Source of the DNA: F2B08 sp046260445
Lineage (GTDB): Bacteria > Actinomycetota > Actinomycetes > Actinomycetales > Dermatophilaceae
Direction of reading: 5' to 3'
Assembly (NCBI GenBank): GCA_046260445.1
Contig: JBHEPF010000063.1
Coordinates: forward strand, 1 to 6,111
Length of the DNA: 6,111 bases
Shown here: piece after piece, positions 1 to 5,766 of the stretch
Position numbering within the stretch: position 1 is the first letter of the stretch
How the letters are laid out: each line of letters opens with the position of its first letter
Notes under the pieces: generated by a model
Databases searched by the model: none
The model's input: the letters and a program-made list of their open reading frames with translations, nothing else
Told to the model about the DNA's origin: nothing
Made by a program: the position numbers and the translations under genes

Positions 1-525
1 CACCTGGTCGAGCATCTCGGCCCGCTCGTGCCGCATGGGGTGCAGCCGGGAGTAGTTGATCCCGGTGTGCAGGCACACGATCAGGCCCAGCTCCTCCGCC
101 CGGGAGTACATCGGGTAGAGAACCCGGTCGTCGATGTCCACTCCGAAGAACGCCGGTTGCAGAGTCAGGCCGAGGAAACCACGCTCGGTCATCCGCGCTG
201 TCTGACGGGCCATATCGGTGGGTCTGCTGTCGGCGATGTCCACGCAGCCGATGCCCTTGAACATGCCGGAATGCTGTGCGACGACCTCAGCCAGGGAGTC
301 GTTCAGGACCTCCCCGTCCTCGCCGCCCTCGGACTCGGCGTGCATCACCGCTGCGGTGATGTCCTGTGCCCGCAGACTGTCCAGGAGACGCTCGAGGGTG
401 CCGGCGTTCATCTTTTCCGTCAGCCCGAGGACGGCGTCATACTGCTCGGTCTGACGAGCCGGAGCGGAATAGGGGACGGGGCGACAGTCCTGCGGCAGCC
501 GCACCCGGGCGTCGATGATGCTCAT
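1..525 (-). CDS. Amidohydrolase family (Amidohydro_2-like) protein, N-terminal 175 residues, C-terminus beyond window
   Basis: This frame is open from ATG at 525 to the left edge, giving 175 residues; the family is usually 270-350, so roughly half is missing. It reads as the N-terminal part of a TIM-barrel metal-dependent hydrolase: a first strand MSIIDARVRLP, then alternating helices and strands ending in YPMYSRAEELGLIVCLHTG (residues 137-155). That HTG strand, with His153, is typical of the Amidohydro_2 superfamily, which includes decarboxylases and lactone hydrolases of aromatic and acyl catabolism. The family's usual HxH at the end of strand 1 is replaced by Arg7-Val-Arg9, so metal binding may be altered. 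The start is supported by AAGGAG (534-539) 8 bases upstream, inside the preceding regulator gene. The ATG overlaps the regulator's TGA (ATGA), implying translational coupling and co-regulation. The family call is fairly firm; the reaction and substrate are unknown. Confidence 0.85.
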   Translation of the reverse strand, partial: MSIIDARVRLPQDCRPVPYSAPARQTEQYDAVLGLTEKMNAGTLERLLDSLRAQDITAAVMHAESEGGEDGEVLNDSLAEVVAQHSGMFKGIGCVDIADSRPTDMARQTARMTERGFLGLTLQPAFFGVDIDDRVLYPMYSRAEELGLIVCLHTGINYSRLHPMRHERAEMLDQV

Positions 526-1193
526 ACGGGGATCTCCTTCGTTGATCGGGCAAAGCGGGTATCCGTGACGGGTTCGATCGCAAGCCGTACCGGTTCCGGG
601 AAGGGGGCCTGCAACCTGGCGAGCAGGTCACAGCCCACCAACCGGCCCGCGAACTCGACGAACCGCTCCTGGACCTCGACACACGACAACCGCCCGTCGG
701 GGCGGTACCAGTGCGCGACCCCATTGCACATCTCCAGCAGCGCAAGGCGCGTAACTCGGACATCAGGAAGCTCGAAGATGCCCGATCGAGCACCCCGGTC
801 AAGGACGTCGGCGAACAACGACTCGTACGCGTCGCGCATCGCCACCAGTTGCGTGCGGGTCGAGACATCCAGCGAACGCACCTCCTGGTCGGTGACCTGC
901 GCGGTGAGCGGGTTGACCGCTGAGAACCCCACGTGCGCCGCGGTCAAGACAGCCAGCTGCCGGGCCGGGTCGGCAGAGACAGCGACGGCCTCCTCACCTC
1001 CTTGGAGCAGGGCCGTCAGGCACTCCCGCATGATGGTGCTCAACAGCTCGGGCTTCCCCCCACCTGCGTGGTGATAGAGCGTGCCCGAGTTGATGCCAAG
1101 CACCGAGGCCAACTCGCGAATACCAGTAGCGGCAAACCCCTTCTCAGCGAACAGGCGCACCGCCGCTTGCTGCACGTCCTGCCTCGAAACCAC
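522..1193 (-). CDS. TetR/AcrR-family transcriptional repressor
   Basis: A 223-residue DNA-binding regulator of the usual TetR length. Residues 4-50 form the helix-turn-helix domain: VRLFAEKGFAATGIRELA, then LGINSGTLYHH as recognition helix. The segment after it, HHAGGGKPELL, is slightly unusual compared with the common HHFGSKEELL. The C-terminal ligand domain has the stretch NGVAHWYRPDGRLS (residues 157-170), resembling KstR2-like regulators that sense acyl-CoA esters; the ligand here is inferred only. About 30 extra residues follow the last expected helix. A longer reading from ATG 1262 exists, but GTG at 1193 is preferred: GGAGG lies 6 bases upstream and the HTH then starts at the normal distance from the N-terminus. 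The gene is first in an operon with the amidohydrolase (4-base overlap) and probably represses both through the palindrome at 1263-1286. Confidence 0.92.
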   Translation of the reverse strand: MVSRQDVQQAAVRLFAEKGFAATGIRELASVLGINSGTLYHHAGGGKPELLSTIMRECLTALLQGGEEAVAVSADPARQLAVLTAAHVGFSAVNPLTAQVTDQEVRSLDVSTRTQLVAMRDAYESLFADVLDRGARSGIFELPDVRVTRLALLEMCNGVAHWYRPDGRLSCVEVQERFVEFAGRLVGCDLLARLQAPFPEPVRLAIEPVTDTRFARSTKEIPV

Positions 1194-1243
1194 CCAACGC
1201 CTCCATGCTCTCCACGGGACCAGCCGCCCCGTGCCCCGTAGCG

Positions 1244-1272
1244 GCAATACCCAACCTACCAATCCCAGTCAA
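1244..1272 (-). promoter_or_regulatory. Predicted sigma70-type promoter of the tetR-amidohydrolase operon
   Basis: On the minus strand TTGACT (1272-1267) serves as -35, followed by a 17-bp spacer and TATTGC (1249-1244) as a moderate -10. Transcription would start near 1237, leaving a leader of about 40 bases before GTG 1193. The -35 lies inside the 24-bp palindrome, so bound repressor would block polymerase. This is a prediction from consensus matching only. Confidence 0.5.
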
Positions 1273-1286
1273 TCGATTGACTGGGA
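1263..1286. promoter_or_regulatory. Perfect 24-bp palindrome, likely TetR operator
   Basis: Each half reads TCCCAGTCAATC on its own strand, so the two 12-base arms are exactly self-complementary with no spacer. The site is centred about 82 bp upstream of the regulator start and covers the predicted -35 hexamer of its promoter. This is the classic arrangement for TetR autorepression. The sequence is symmetric, so it also places TTGACT on the plus strand, but no matching -10 or nearby plus-strand gene is seen. Confidence 0.75.
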
Positions 1287-1531
1287 GAGGCGCAACCGCC
1301 GATCGCCTCTCGCCGGTCACCCGCCGAGTTCGCGGCGATATCCGGCTAAAAGGACGCACCGCATGGCGGCGCTGTGACTGTGCACCGCGTGGCAGAGCGC
1401 GGTGATCTCCATGCTGGGCCTCATCGACAACCTATTTCCGGTGGTTGTCCAGCGTGGCATTGGCGGGTATTCCTGTCTGAGCCAACCCATTGGTGCGTCG
1501 CGGGTCGCTTCTCGTGCGTCTCGTTGAACTC
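1287..1531. other. Intergenic region between divergent tetR and the peptidase; no gene seen
   Basis: The whole gap between the divergent genes is about 415 bp (1194-1609). This middle part has only short open frames without ribosome binding sites or recognisable protein sequence. A 7-bp-stem hairpin (CACCGCG at 1383-1389 with CGCGGTG at 1398-1404) is present; its role is unknown. A short frame with a peptide beginning MLGLIDNLFPVVV from ATG 1411 has no Shine-Dalgarno and ends after about 38 codons, so it is not called. Confidence 0.6.
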
Positions 1532-1560
1532 TCGACAGGTGTGACGCAGATCACTATCCT
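1532..1560 (+). promoter_or_regulatory. Predicted sigma70-type promoter of the M28 peptidase gene
   Basis: TCGACA (1532-1537, five of six matches to TTGACA) is followed by a 17-bp spacer and TATCCT (1555-1560, four of six matches to TATAAT). Transcription would start near 1567, about 43 bases before the ATG. A CRP-type palindrome occupies the spacer. Confidence 0.5.
1540..1555. promoter_or_regulatory. CRP/GlxR-type cAMP receptor protein site
   Basis: TGTGACGCAGATCACT matches the CRP/GlxR consensus TGTGA-N6-TCACA at nine of the ten conserved bases. It lies 55-70 bp before the peptidase ATG, between the predicted -35 and -10, a position where a bound regulator would normally repress. If the true start lies further downstream, near 1589, the site would sit around -41 and could activate instead. 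Control of a secreted peptidase by carbon status is plausible. Confidence 0.55.
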
Positions 1561-1598
1561 CGGCGTGGACGCATCCCGCGCCCGCTCCACTCAGTGTT

Positions 1599-1603
1599 AG
1601 GAG
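1599..1603 (+). promoter_or_regulatory. Ribosome binding site of the M28 peptidase
   Basis: AGGAG lies 6 bases before ATG 1610, which is optimal spacing. It fixes the start so that a complete signal peptide is encoded. Confidence 0.85.
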
Positions 1604-1609
1604 TACCTC

Positions 1610-3121
1610 ATGGGGATTCGTCGACTCCGACCGATCGCGGCACTGTCCGCCACGGCCGCCCTCGTCGCCACCGGCGGCATCGCCGCCACCACCGTCGCTG
1701 CTGCGGCACCTTCGTCGTGCGGCACGCGCGTCAACAACACCATCGCCAAGCTCCTCGAGTGCGTCGAACTCGAAGGCGTGCGTGAGCACCAGGCCGCCTT
1801 CCAGGCCATCGCGGACGCCAACGGCGGGACCCGCGTCTCGGGCAGTTCGGGGTACGACGCCTCGGTGGACTACGTCGTGGAGCGTCTCGAGGCTGCCGGC
1901 TGGCAGACCACCATCCAACCCTTCGACTTCCAGACGTTCATCACCCTCGGACCAACGGTCCTCGAGCGGGTGTCGCCGCCTCCCGCGGGTCCGGTGGAAG
2001 CGAGCATCTTCAACTACTCCGGCAGTGGCGACGTCACCGCCTCGGTCACCGCCCTCCCCGCCCCGCCAGCGGACGCGACCCCGGGCTGCGAGGCCGCCGA
2101 CTTCGCCGGCTTCCCCGCCGGAAACATCGCGCTCATCTCCCGCGGCGGGTGCACCTTCGCGAGCAAGGCGACCAACGCATACAACGCGGGCGCGTCGGCG
2201 GTGGTCATCTACAACAACGGGCCCGGCACGATCAACGGCACGCTTGGCAACGACTTCTCCCTCGACATCTCCGTCGTCGCAACGACCCAGGCGGCCGGCA
2301 CGGAGCTCGCCTCGACCCCTGGTCTGGTCATGCGCGTCAAGACTGAGACTTTCCGCGGGATCGCGACGACCTACAACGTCCTCGCCGAGCTGCCGGGCAA
2401 GAACGGCGACAACGTCGTCATGGCGGGCGCTCACCTCGACTCCGTCAACGCCGGACCCGGGATCAACGACAACGGCAGCGGCTCGGCCGCACTCATCGAA
2501 GTTGCCGAGAACCTCTCCAAGGTCAAGCCCCAGAACACCCTGCGGTTCGCCTGGTGGGGCGCCGAGGAGTCCGGACTCGTCGGGTCCAACTACTACATCG
2601 CCAACCTCGCGCAGAGTGAGCTCGACAAGATCGCGCTCTACCTCAACTTCGACATGATCGGCAGCCCGAACCACGTCTTCTTCATCTACGACGGCGATGA
2701 CTCCGACGGCGTCGGAGCTGGTCCCGGGCCGGCAGGCTCGGCGCAGATCGAGAAGACCTTCGAGGCGTTCTTCGAGTCCCGCAGCGAGCCCTACAAGGGC
2801 ACCGACTTCTCCGGCCGGTCCGACTACAGCGCCTTCATCCTCGCCGGCATCCCCGCCGGAGGACTCTTCACCGGCGCCGAGGGCATCAAGACGCCCGAGG
2901 AGGCCGGGATCTGGGGTGGCACCGCGGGTATCGCCTACGACCCGTGCTACCACCTGGCCTGCGACACCTACGACAACAACAACAACCACGCGCTGGCCGT
3001 TAACTCCGACGCCGTGGCCTACGCGGCACTGTCGTACGCGATGAGCACCACGCTCATCAACGGCACCAAGTCCAAGGGCAACTTCCGGCCGCACGAGCAC
3101 GAGCACGACATGGCCAGCTGA
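1610..3121 (+). CDS. Secreted M28-family zinc aminopeptidase with inserted PA domain
   Basis: A 503-residue exported metallopeptidase, resembling Streptomyces griseus aminopeptidase and aminopeptidase Y types, which remove N-terminal (often hydrophobic) residues from peptides outside the cell. Residues 1-33 are a signal peptide: RRLRP, then an Ala/Val-rich core and AxA cleavage region. A protease-associated (PA) domain spans about 130-240, including ALISRGGCTFASKATNAYNA and AVVIYNN. The M28 catalytic domain covers about 255-480. Zinc ligands visible are His275 (AGAHLDS), Asp287 (INDNGSG), Glu320 (GAEESG), Asp348 (NFDMIG) and His448 (CYHLAC); Glu319 is the general base. Cys446 and Cys451 flank the last ligand as in the S. 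griseus enzyme and probably form a disulfide. The C-terminus carries a short His/Glu tail, HEHEHD. The gene stands alone between its own promoter and a strong hairpin. Family assignment is firm; substrate preference is inferred. Confidence 0.95.
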   Translation: MGIRRLRPIAALSATAALVATGGIAATTVAAAAPSSCGTRVNNTIAKLLECVELEGVREHQAAFQAIADANGGTRVSGSSGYDASVDYVVERLEAAGWQTTIQPFDFQTFITLGPTVLERVSPPPAGPVEASIFNYSGSGDVTASVTALPAPPADATPGCEAADFAGFPAGNIALISRGGCTFASKATNAYNAGASAVVIYNNGPGTINGTLGNDFSLDISVVATTQAAGTELASTPGLVMRVKTETFRGIATTYNVLAELPGKNGDNVVMAGAHLDSVNAGPGINDNGSGSAALIEVAENLSKVKPQNTLRFAWWGAEESGLVGSNYYIANLAQSELDKIALYLNFDMIGSPNHVFFIYDGDDSDGVGAGPGPAGSAQIEKTFEAFFESRSEPYKGTDFSGRSDYSAFILAGIPAGGLFTGAEGIKTPEEAGIWGGTAGIAYDPCYHLACDTYDNNNNHALAVNSDAVAYAALSYAMSTTLINGTKSKGNFRPHEHEHDMAS

Positions 3122-3138
3122 GCTGACCACCACCGTTG

Positions 3139-3170
3139 CAGGGCCGGAGTCTCCCGGGACTCCGGCCCTG
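3139..3170. terminator. Strong hairpin terminator, probably shared by the convergent peptidase and surE genes
   Basis: A perfect 12-bp stem, CAGGGCCGGAGT (3139-3150) with ACTCCGGCCCTG (3159-3170), encloses an 8-base loop starting 17 bases after the peptidase stop. There is no U-tract on either strand, as is common for actinobacterial terminators. The symmetric stem can also stop transcripts arriving from surE, which ends 160 bp away. Confidence 0.8.
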
Positions 3171-3271
3171 TCAGGGTGCGCACACCTGAGGGGGCTCGTC
3201 AGACGAGTACACGCGACCACGTGGGCGGAGTCCGAGCCCAGGCGGAGTAGTCGCATCTGGGGTACGCCGCT

Positions 3272-3292
3272 CTACCCGGCGAAAAGGGCTAG
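3272..3292 (-). terminator. Weak bulged hairpin downstream of surE, possible terminator
   Basis: CTACCC (3272-3277) can pair with GGGCTAG (3286-3292) with one bulged base, about 40 bases after the surE stop. On the minus strand the loop is TTTTCGCC-like and there is no U-tract after the stem. The stem is short, so this is only a candidate; the larger hairpin at 3139-3170 may do the work. Confidence 0.25.
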
Positions 3293-3329
3293 ATGGCTCG
3301 ACGATATAGGCCCCGCCGCATGGATCCGA

Positions 3330-4169
3330 TCAGCCTCGGGGTCGTCTCGGGCCGGGAGACATGGTGCGGCCCCGGCCCACCTCGACGACGGCCTCGTCCC
3401 CCTCCGCTGCGGGGGTGGTGAACTCGGGGGGTCGCGGCTTGCGCACATCGTGGATGGGCGTGCGCAGCAGCGACGCGGTGGCCCAGCCGCGGGTGAGGAG
3501 GTAGGCATCGGTGCCGGGCTCGTGATCGACGTCGATCTCCTCGTATGCCATGTGCACCCAGCCCTTCTCGCGCTCCTTCACCGCAGCCTGCACCGCACCG
3601 AACTCCGCCAGTCGGGCAGTTCGCATGCCGCGCAGCTCGCGGGCAGGGATATCGGGAACGTTGACGTTGAGGACGCGACCGACCGGGCAGTGCTCACTGA
3701 CCCAGGCCAGGGCGACCCGACAGACCACGGTCGCGGTCTCCCAGTGGACCGGGTCGGCCGAGGCCATCGACGCCGCCAGGGCAGGGATGCGCTGCGTGGC
3801 AGCAGACAGTGCGGCTCCCACCGTCCCGGAGTGCAGGGTCGCGTGACCGGTGTTCGCACCCAGGTTGATTCCCGAGAGGACGAGGTCCGGCCGCTCGCCG
3901 AAGGCGCCGTAGCTCGCTGAGAAGACGATGAGTGCCGGCGCGGCTCGCACGCCCATCGCCGAGACACCCTTGGCCAGGCCTGGGGGCCTGCCGGGCGTGA
4001 GCTCGAGCCGCCCATTGATCTCGTGGCCGATGAGCGAGGCCGAGGCCCCGGAGTACTCGTGCGACGGTGCCGCGATGGTCACCTCGTGGCCTGCCTCATG
4101 GGCGACGTTGGCCAGCACGGCCAGTCCCGGGGAGTCGATCCCGTCGTCATTGGTCACCAGCACCCGCAT
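3330..4169 (-). CDS. surE: 5'/3'-nucleotidase SurE
   Basis: A 279-residue protein, slightly longer than E. coli SurE (253). SurE is a cytoplasmic, divalent-metal-dependent phosphatase that hydrolyses nucleoside 5'- and 3'-monophosphates and, in some species, short polyphosphate. The N-terminus MRVLVTNDDGIDSPGL is the SurE signature; metal ligands are Asp8, Asp9, Ser40 (YSGASAS) and Asn102 (SGINLGANTG), followed by the SGTVGAA loop (114-120). The core ends around GWATASLLRTPIHDV (228-242); the last 35 residues are a Pro/Arg-rich tail of unknown role. ATG 4169 is chosen because the NDDG motif then sits at the standard position and GAGGAG lies 8 bases upstream. A longer in-frame reading to 4412 only adds antisense of the kinase gene. 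The ATG overlaps the kinase stop (TGATG), so the two genes are one translational unit. Confidence 0.95.
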   Translation of the reverse strand: MRVLVTNDDGIDSPGLAVLANVAHEAGHEVTIAAPSHEYSGASASLIGHEINGRLELTPGRPPGLAKGVSAMGVRAAPALIVFSASYGAFGERPDLVLSGINLGANTGHATLHSGTVGAALSAATQRIPALAASMASADPVHWETATVVCRVALAWVSEHCPVGRVLNVNVPDIPARELRGMRTARLAEFGAVQAAVKEREKGWVHMAYEEIDVDHEPGTDAYLLTRGWATASLLRTPIHDVRKPRPPEFTTPAAEGDEAVVEVGRGRTMSPGPRRPRG

Positions 4170-5119
4170 CAGCGCAGCTCCTCGATCCTGACCTGAGCGG
4201 CGAAGCGCTCGATCTCCGTGCGTCGACCCGTGCCCAGCCCTCTGCGGGTGACGTTCAACGTGCCGGCGGCGGCTCCCAGGCGCACCGCGTGCAGGACCGG
4301 CTCGTCGCGGCCGAGGGCAACCGCGATTCCGGCCGTCATCGAGTCTCCGGTGCCTCGATGGTCGACAGGAACGAGCGACGGCGTGTGCACGAGCCACGAG
4401 CCGATCGCGCACTGGACCAGGGTGGGCTCGTCCGCACGTGAGATGACCATCGTCTCGACCCCGGCCCCGGTGAGCTCCCGGGCTGCGCGGCGCAGACTGG
4501 GCAGGGACTCGTCGGCGGCCAGCTCGACCGCGATCACCTCGTCGTGGGCCATCTTCAGCACCGCAGGCCGCTCACCGGCGACCGCGAGAGCGGCCTGGCC
4601 GGAGAGATCGGCGACGACCCGCGCGCCGCCGATCCGCAGATCGTGGGCCAGTCGGCGAAAGAAGCTCGGCGGAAGGACGTCGGCCGGCTGGGCACCGGTG
4701 AGGACGCAGACATCCGCTTCGGTGCCGGCGACCAGTGCCGCGCCGAAGAGCTCGTCGGTCTCGTGCCGCTGCAGCGGGCGGGCCGGCATCAGCGCGACCT
4801 CCACCCGCTCACCGCTGCGCCGGTCATGGACTTCTGCGGAGTTGCCCCCGCCAGACGCGATCGCTCTGACCTCTGCACCGTCCTTGGCGGCGAGCTGCTG
4901 CAGGATCGCGCCCGCCTCACCTCCGAACGGTCCGCACACCGTCACTCTGGCTCCGAGCGCCTTCGCCATCGAGGCGACCCACAGCCCTTGACCGCCGGGG
5001 TGCACGTGCACGTCTGCCGCGTGCTGCCCGGTCTCACCCTGAGCCTGCTCGATCTCCACCATCAGGATCGAGCTGGGAGCGACCACACACAGCCACGGCT
5101 CCGGGCCCATGACAGCCAT
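4169..5119 (-). CDS. PfkB-family carbohydrate/nucleoside kinase (1-phosphofructokinase-like)
   Basis: A 316-residue cytoplasmic kinase of normal PfkB length, expected to transfer the ATP gamma-phosphate to a sugar, sugar phosphate or nucleoside. The N-terminal motif HPGGQGLWVASMAKALGA (40-57) corresponds to the PGGKGxNVA substrate motif of FruK/LacC types. The C-terminal signature is DHRGTGDSMTAGIAVALG (253-270), with Asp259 as catalytic base. Several motif positions differ from the textbook family: Gln44 for Lys in PGGKG, LKMAHDE (188-194) where KPNxxE is usual, and GTGD for GAGD. The fold looks intact, so this is probably a distinct subfamily and not a dead gene. ATG 5119 is preferred over ATG 5110 because AAAGGTG lies 5 bases upstream. 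It is the first gene of a pair with surE, overlapping by one base. The substrate is not identifiable from sequence. Confidence 0.9.
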   Translation of the reverse strand: MAVMGPEPWLCVVAPSSILMVEIEQAQGETGQHAADVHVHPGGQGLWVASMAKALGARVTVCGPFGGEAGAILQQLAAKDGAEVRAIASGGGNSAEVHDRRSGERVEVALMPARPLQRHETDELFGAALVAGTEADVCVLTGAQPADVLPPSFFRRLAHDLRIGGARVVADLSGQAALAVAGERPAVLKMAHDEVIAVELAADESLPSLRRAARELTGAGVETMVISRADEPTLVQCAIGSWLVHTPSLVPVDHRGTGDSMTAGIAVALGRDEPVLHAVRLGAAAGTLNVTRRGLGTGRRTEIERFAAQVRIEELR

Positions 5120-5244
5120 GGTGACACCTTTGTGCCGGGATCGCTCCTGACCGGATTAGTCCATCTCGAGCGGAGGCGAATCGGAACGTGGAGCGGTCGA
5201 GGAATTCTGCGCGAACGAGTGATCGAGCACTCCATCGACTGCCG
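5120..5244. other. Leader/promoter region of the kinase-surE pair
   Basis: This stretch between the 5245-5280 hairpin and the kinase start should contain the kinase promoter. On the minus strand AAAGGTG (5131-5125) is the kinase ribosome binding site. A weak promoter match is TTCGCC, 16 bases, TAATCC (about 5182-5155), too poor to call with confidence. No coding sequence is recognised. Confidence 0.4.
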
Positions 5245-5280
5245 GCGGGTCCGGTCCCGCAACCTCGGGACCGGACCCGC
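5245..5280. terminator. Perfect 15-bp-stem hairpin between the RDD remnant and the kinase gene
   Basis: GCGGGTCCGGTCCCG (5245-5259) pairs without mismatch with CGGGACCGGACCCGC (5266-5280) around a 6-base loop. It begins 6 bases beyond the stop of the minus-strand RDD remnant, the normal place for a terminator, and no U-tract follows. It would insulate the kinase-surE pair from upstream transcription. Confidence 0.75.
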
Positions 5281-5285
5281 ACGCA

Positions 5286-5625
5286 TCAGGCGGTCCTGAC
5301 CACCCGGGTGCCGCCGAACTGGTCGTGCCACCCACGACGGGTGACAGTGTCCGAGTTGACGGTGACGGCGATGTAGATGACGGCGGCAAGGCTCGCCAGC
5401 CCCGCGATGGGGCCGCCCAGGATGGACAGGATGCCGATGAGCGAGATCGCGACCCAGGCGTTGCCCTGGCCTGCTCCAGGGTTGGATTCTGCCCGGACGC
5501 TGGATACGTAGAGCATCGCGCAGGAGAGGATCTCCTGACCCTTTGTGGGCGAAAGGGGTCAGGATGACGCGCCTCGGCAGCGTGCACCAGGTGGCCACCG
5601 TCTTGATCGAGTTCGTGTCTGCGAA
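5286..5625 (-). pseudogene. Frameshifted remnant of an RDD-family membrane protein
   Basis: The longest intact piece is 76 residues from ATG 5516: two hydrophobic segments (NAWVAISLIGILSILGG and AGLASLAAVIYIAVTV) followed by RRGWHDQFGGTRVVRT, matching the C-terminal end of RDD proteins (typically GWHDRxAGTxVV). Reading back past the ATG gives KGQEILSCAMLYVSSVRAE, which aligns with the RDD core KGQTLGKxALxLRVVRAD, so the ATG is internal to an older gene. It also has no Shine-Dalgarno. Upstream similarity continues in another frame (LPRRVILTPFAHKG, with GC-rich third positions) and the two frames meet at AAAGGGT near 5540-5546. That upstream frame hits TGA at 5626-5628. The conserved N-terminal arginine and aspartates of RDD are not found. 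Decay is the likeliest reading; a small expressed 76-residue membrane protein is the alternative. Confidence 0.6.
5521..5563. repeat. Nested inverted repeats with two alternative hairpins
   Basis: CAGGAGA (5521-5527) can pair with TCTCCTG (5531-5537), while CCTGACCC plus TTT (5534-5544) can pair with AAA-G-GGGTCAGG (5552-5563), one base bulged. The two hairpins share CCTG and are mutually exclusive. The larger one covers the frameshift point of the RDD remnant. The function is unknown. Confidence 0.55.
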
Positions 5626-5766
5626 TCAGCCTCCTCCGGTCGAGGACAACGCCGCACCGCCCATAGGGCTGTTGTCGCGGGCGGTTGCAAAACTGCACGG
5701 TGACGACGCTCGTCCAGATTGAGCGCCGTCGACAAGTGCGCCTGTGGAGAGGAGAGGGCGAGTCGA

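Noticed and set aside
28..1074. 348-codon plus-strand open frame
   Set aside because: It runs antisense across both the amidohydrolase and tetR genes and has no domain-like content.
1194..1262. N-terminal extension of the TetR regulator from ATG 1262
   Set aside because: It adds 23 non-conserved residues, would begin beside the operator and upstream of the predicted transcription start, while GTG 1193 has an ideal GGAGG.
1405..1530. Short plus-strand frame from ATG 1411
   Set aside because: No ribosome binding site, about 38 codons, no recognisable similarity.
1421..3256. 611-codon minus-strand open frame
   Set aside because: It is antisense to the M28 peptidase, whose motifs are unambiguous; the translation is Gly/Val/Arg/Asp-rich low-complexity typical of a shadow frame in high-GC DNA.
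4170..4412. N-terminal extension of SurE to 4412
   Set aside because: It would overlap the kinase gene by over 240 bases and displace the NDDG motif, which belongs at residues 7-10.
5540..5546. Programmed -1 frameshift at AAAGGGT
   Set aside because: The heptamer fits the X XXY YYZ form, but the shift needed to join the two RDD-like frames is +1, and an upstream stop and missing N-terminus point to decay.
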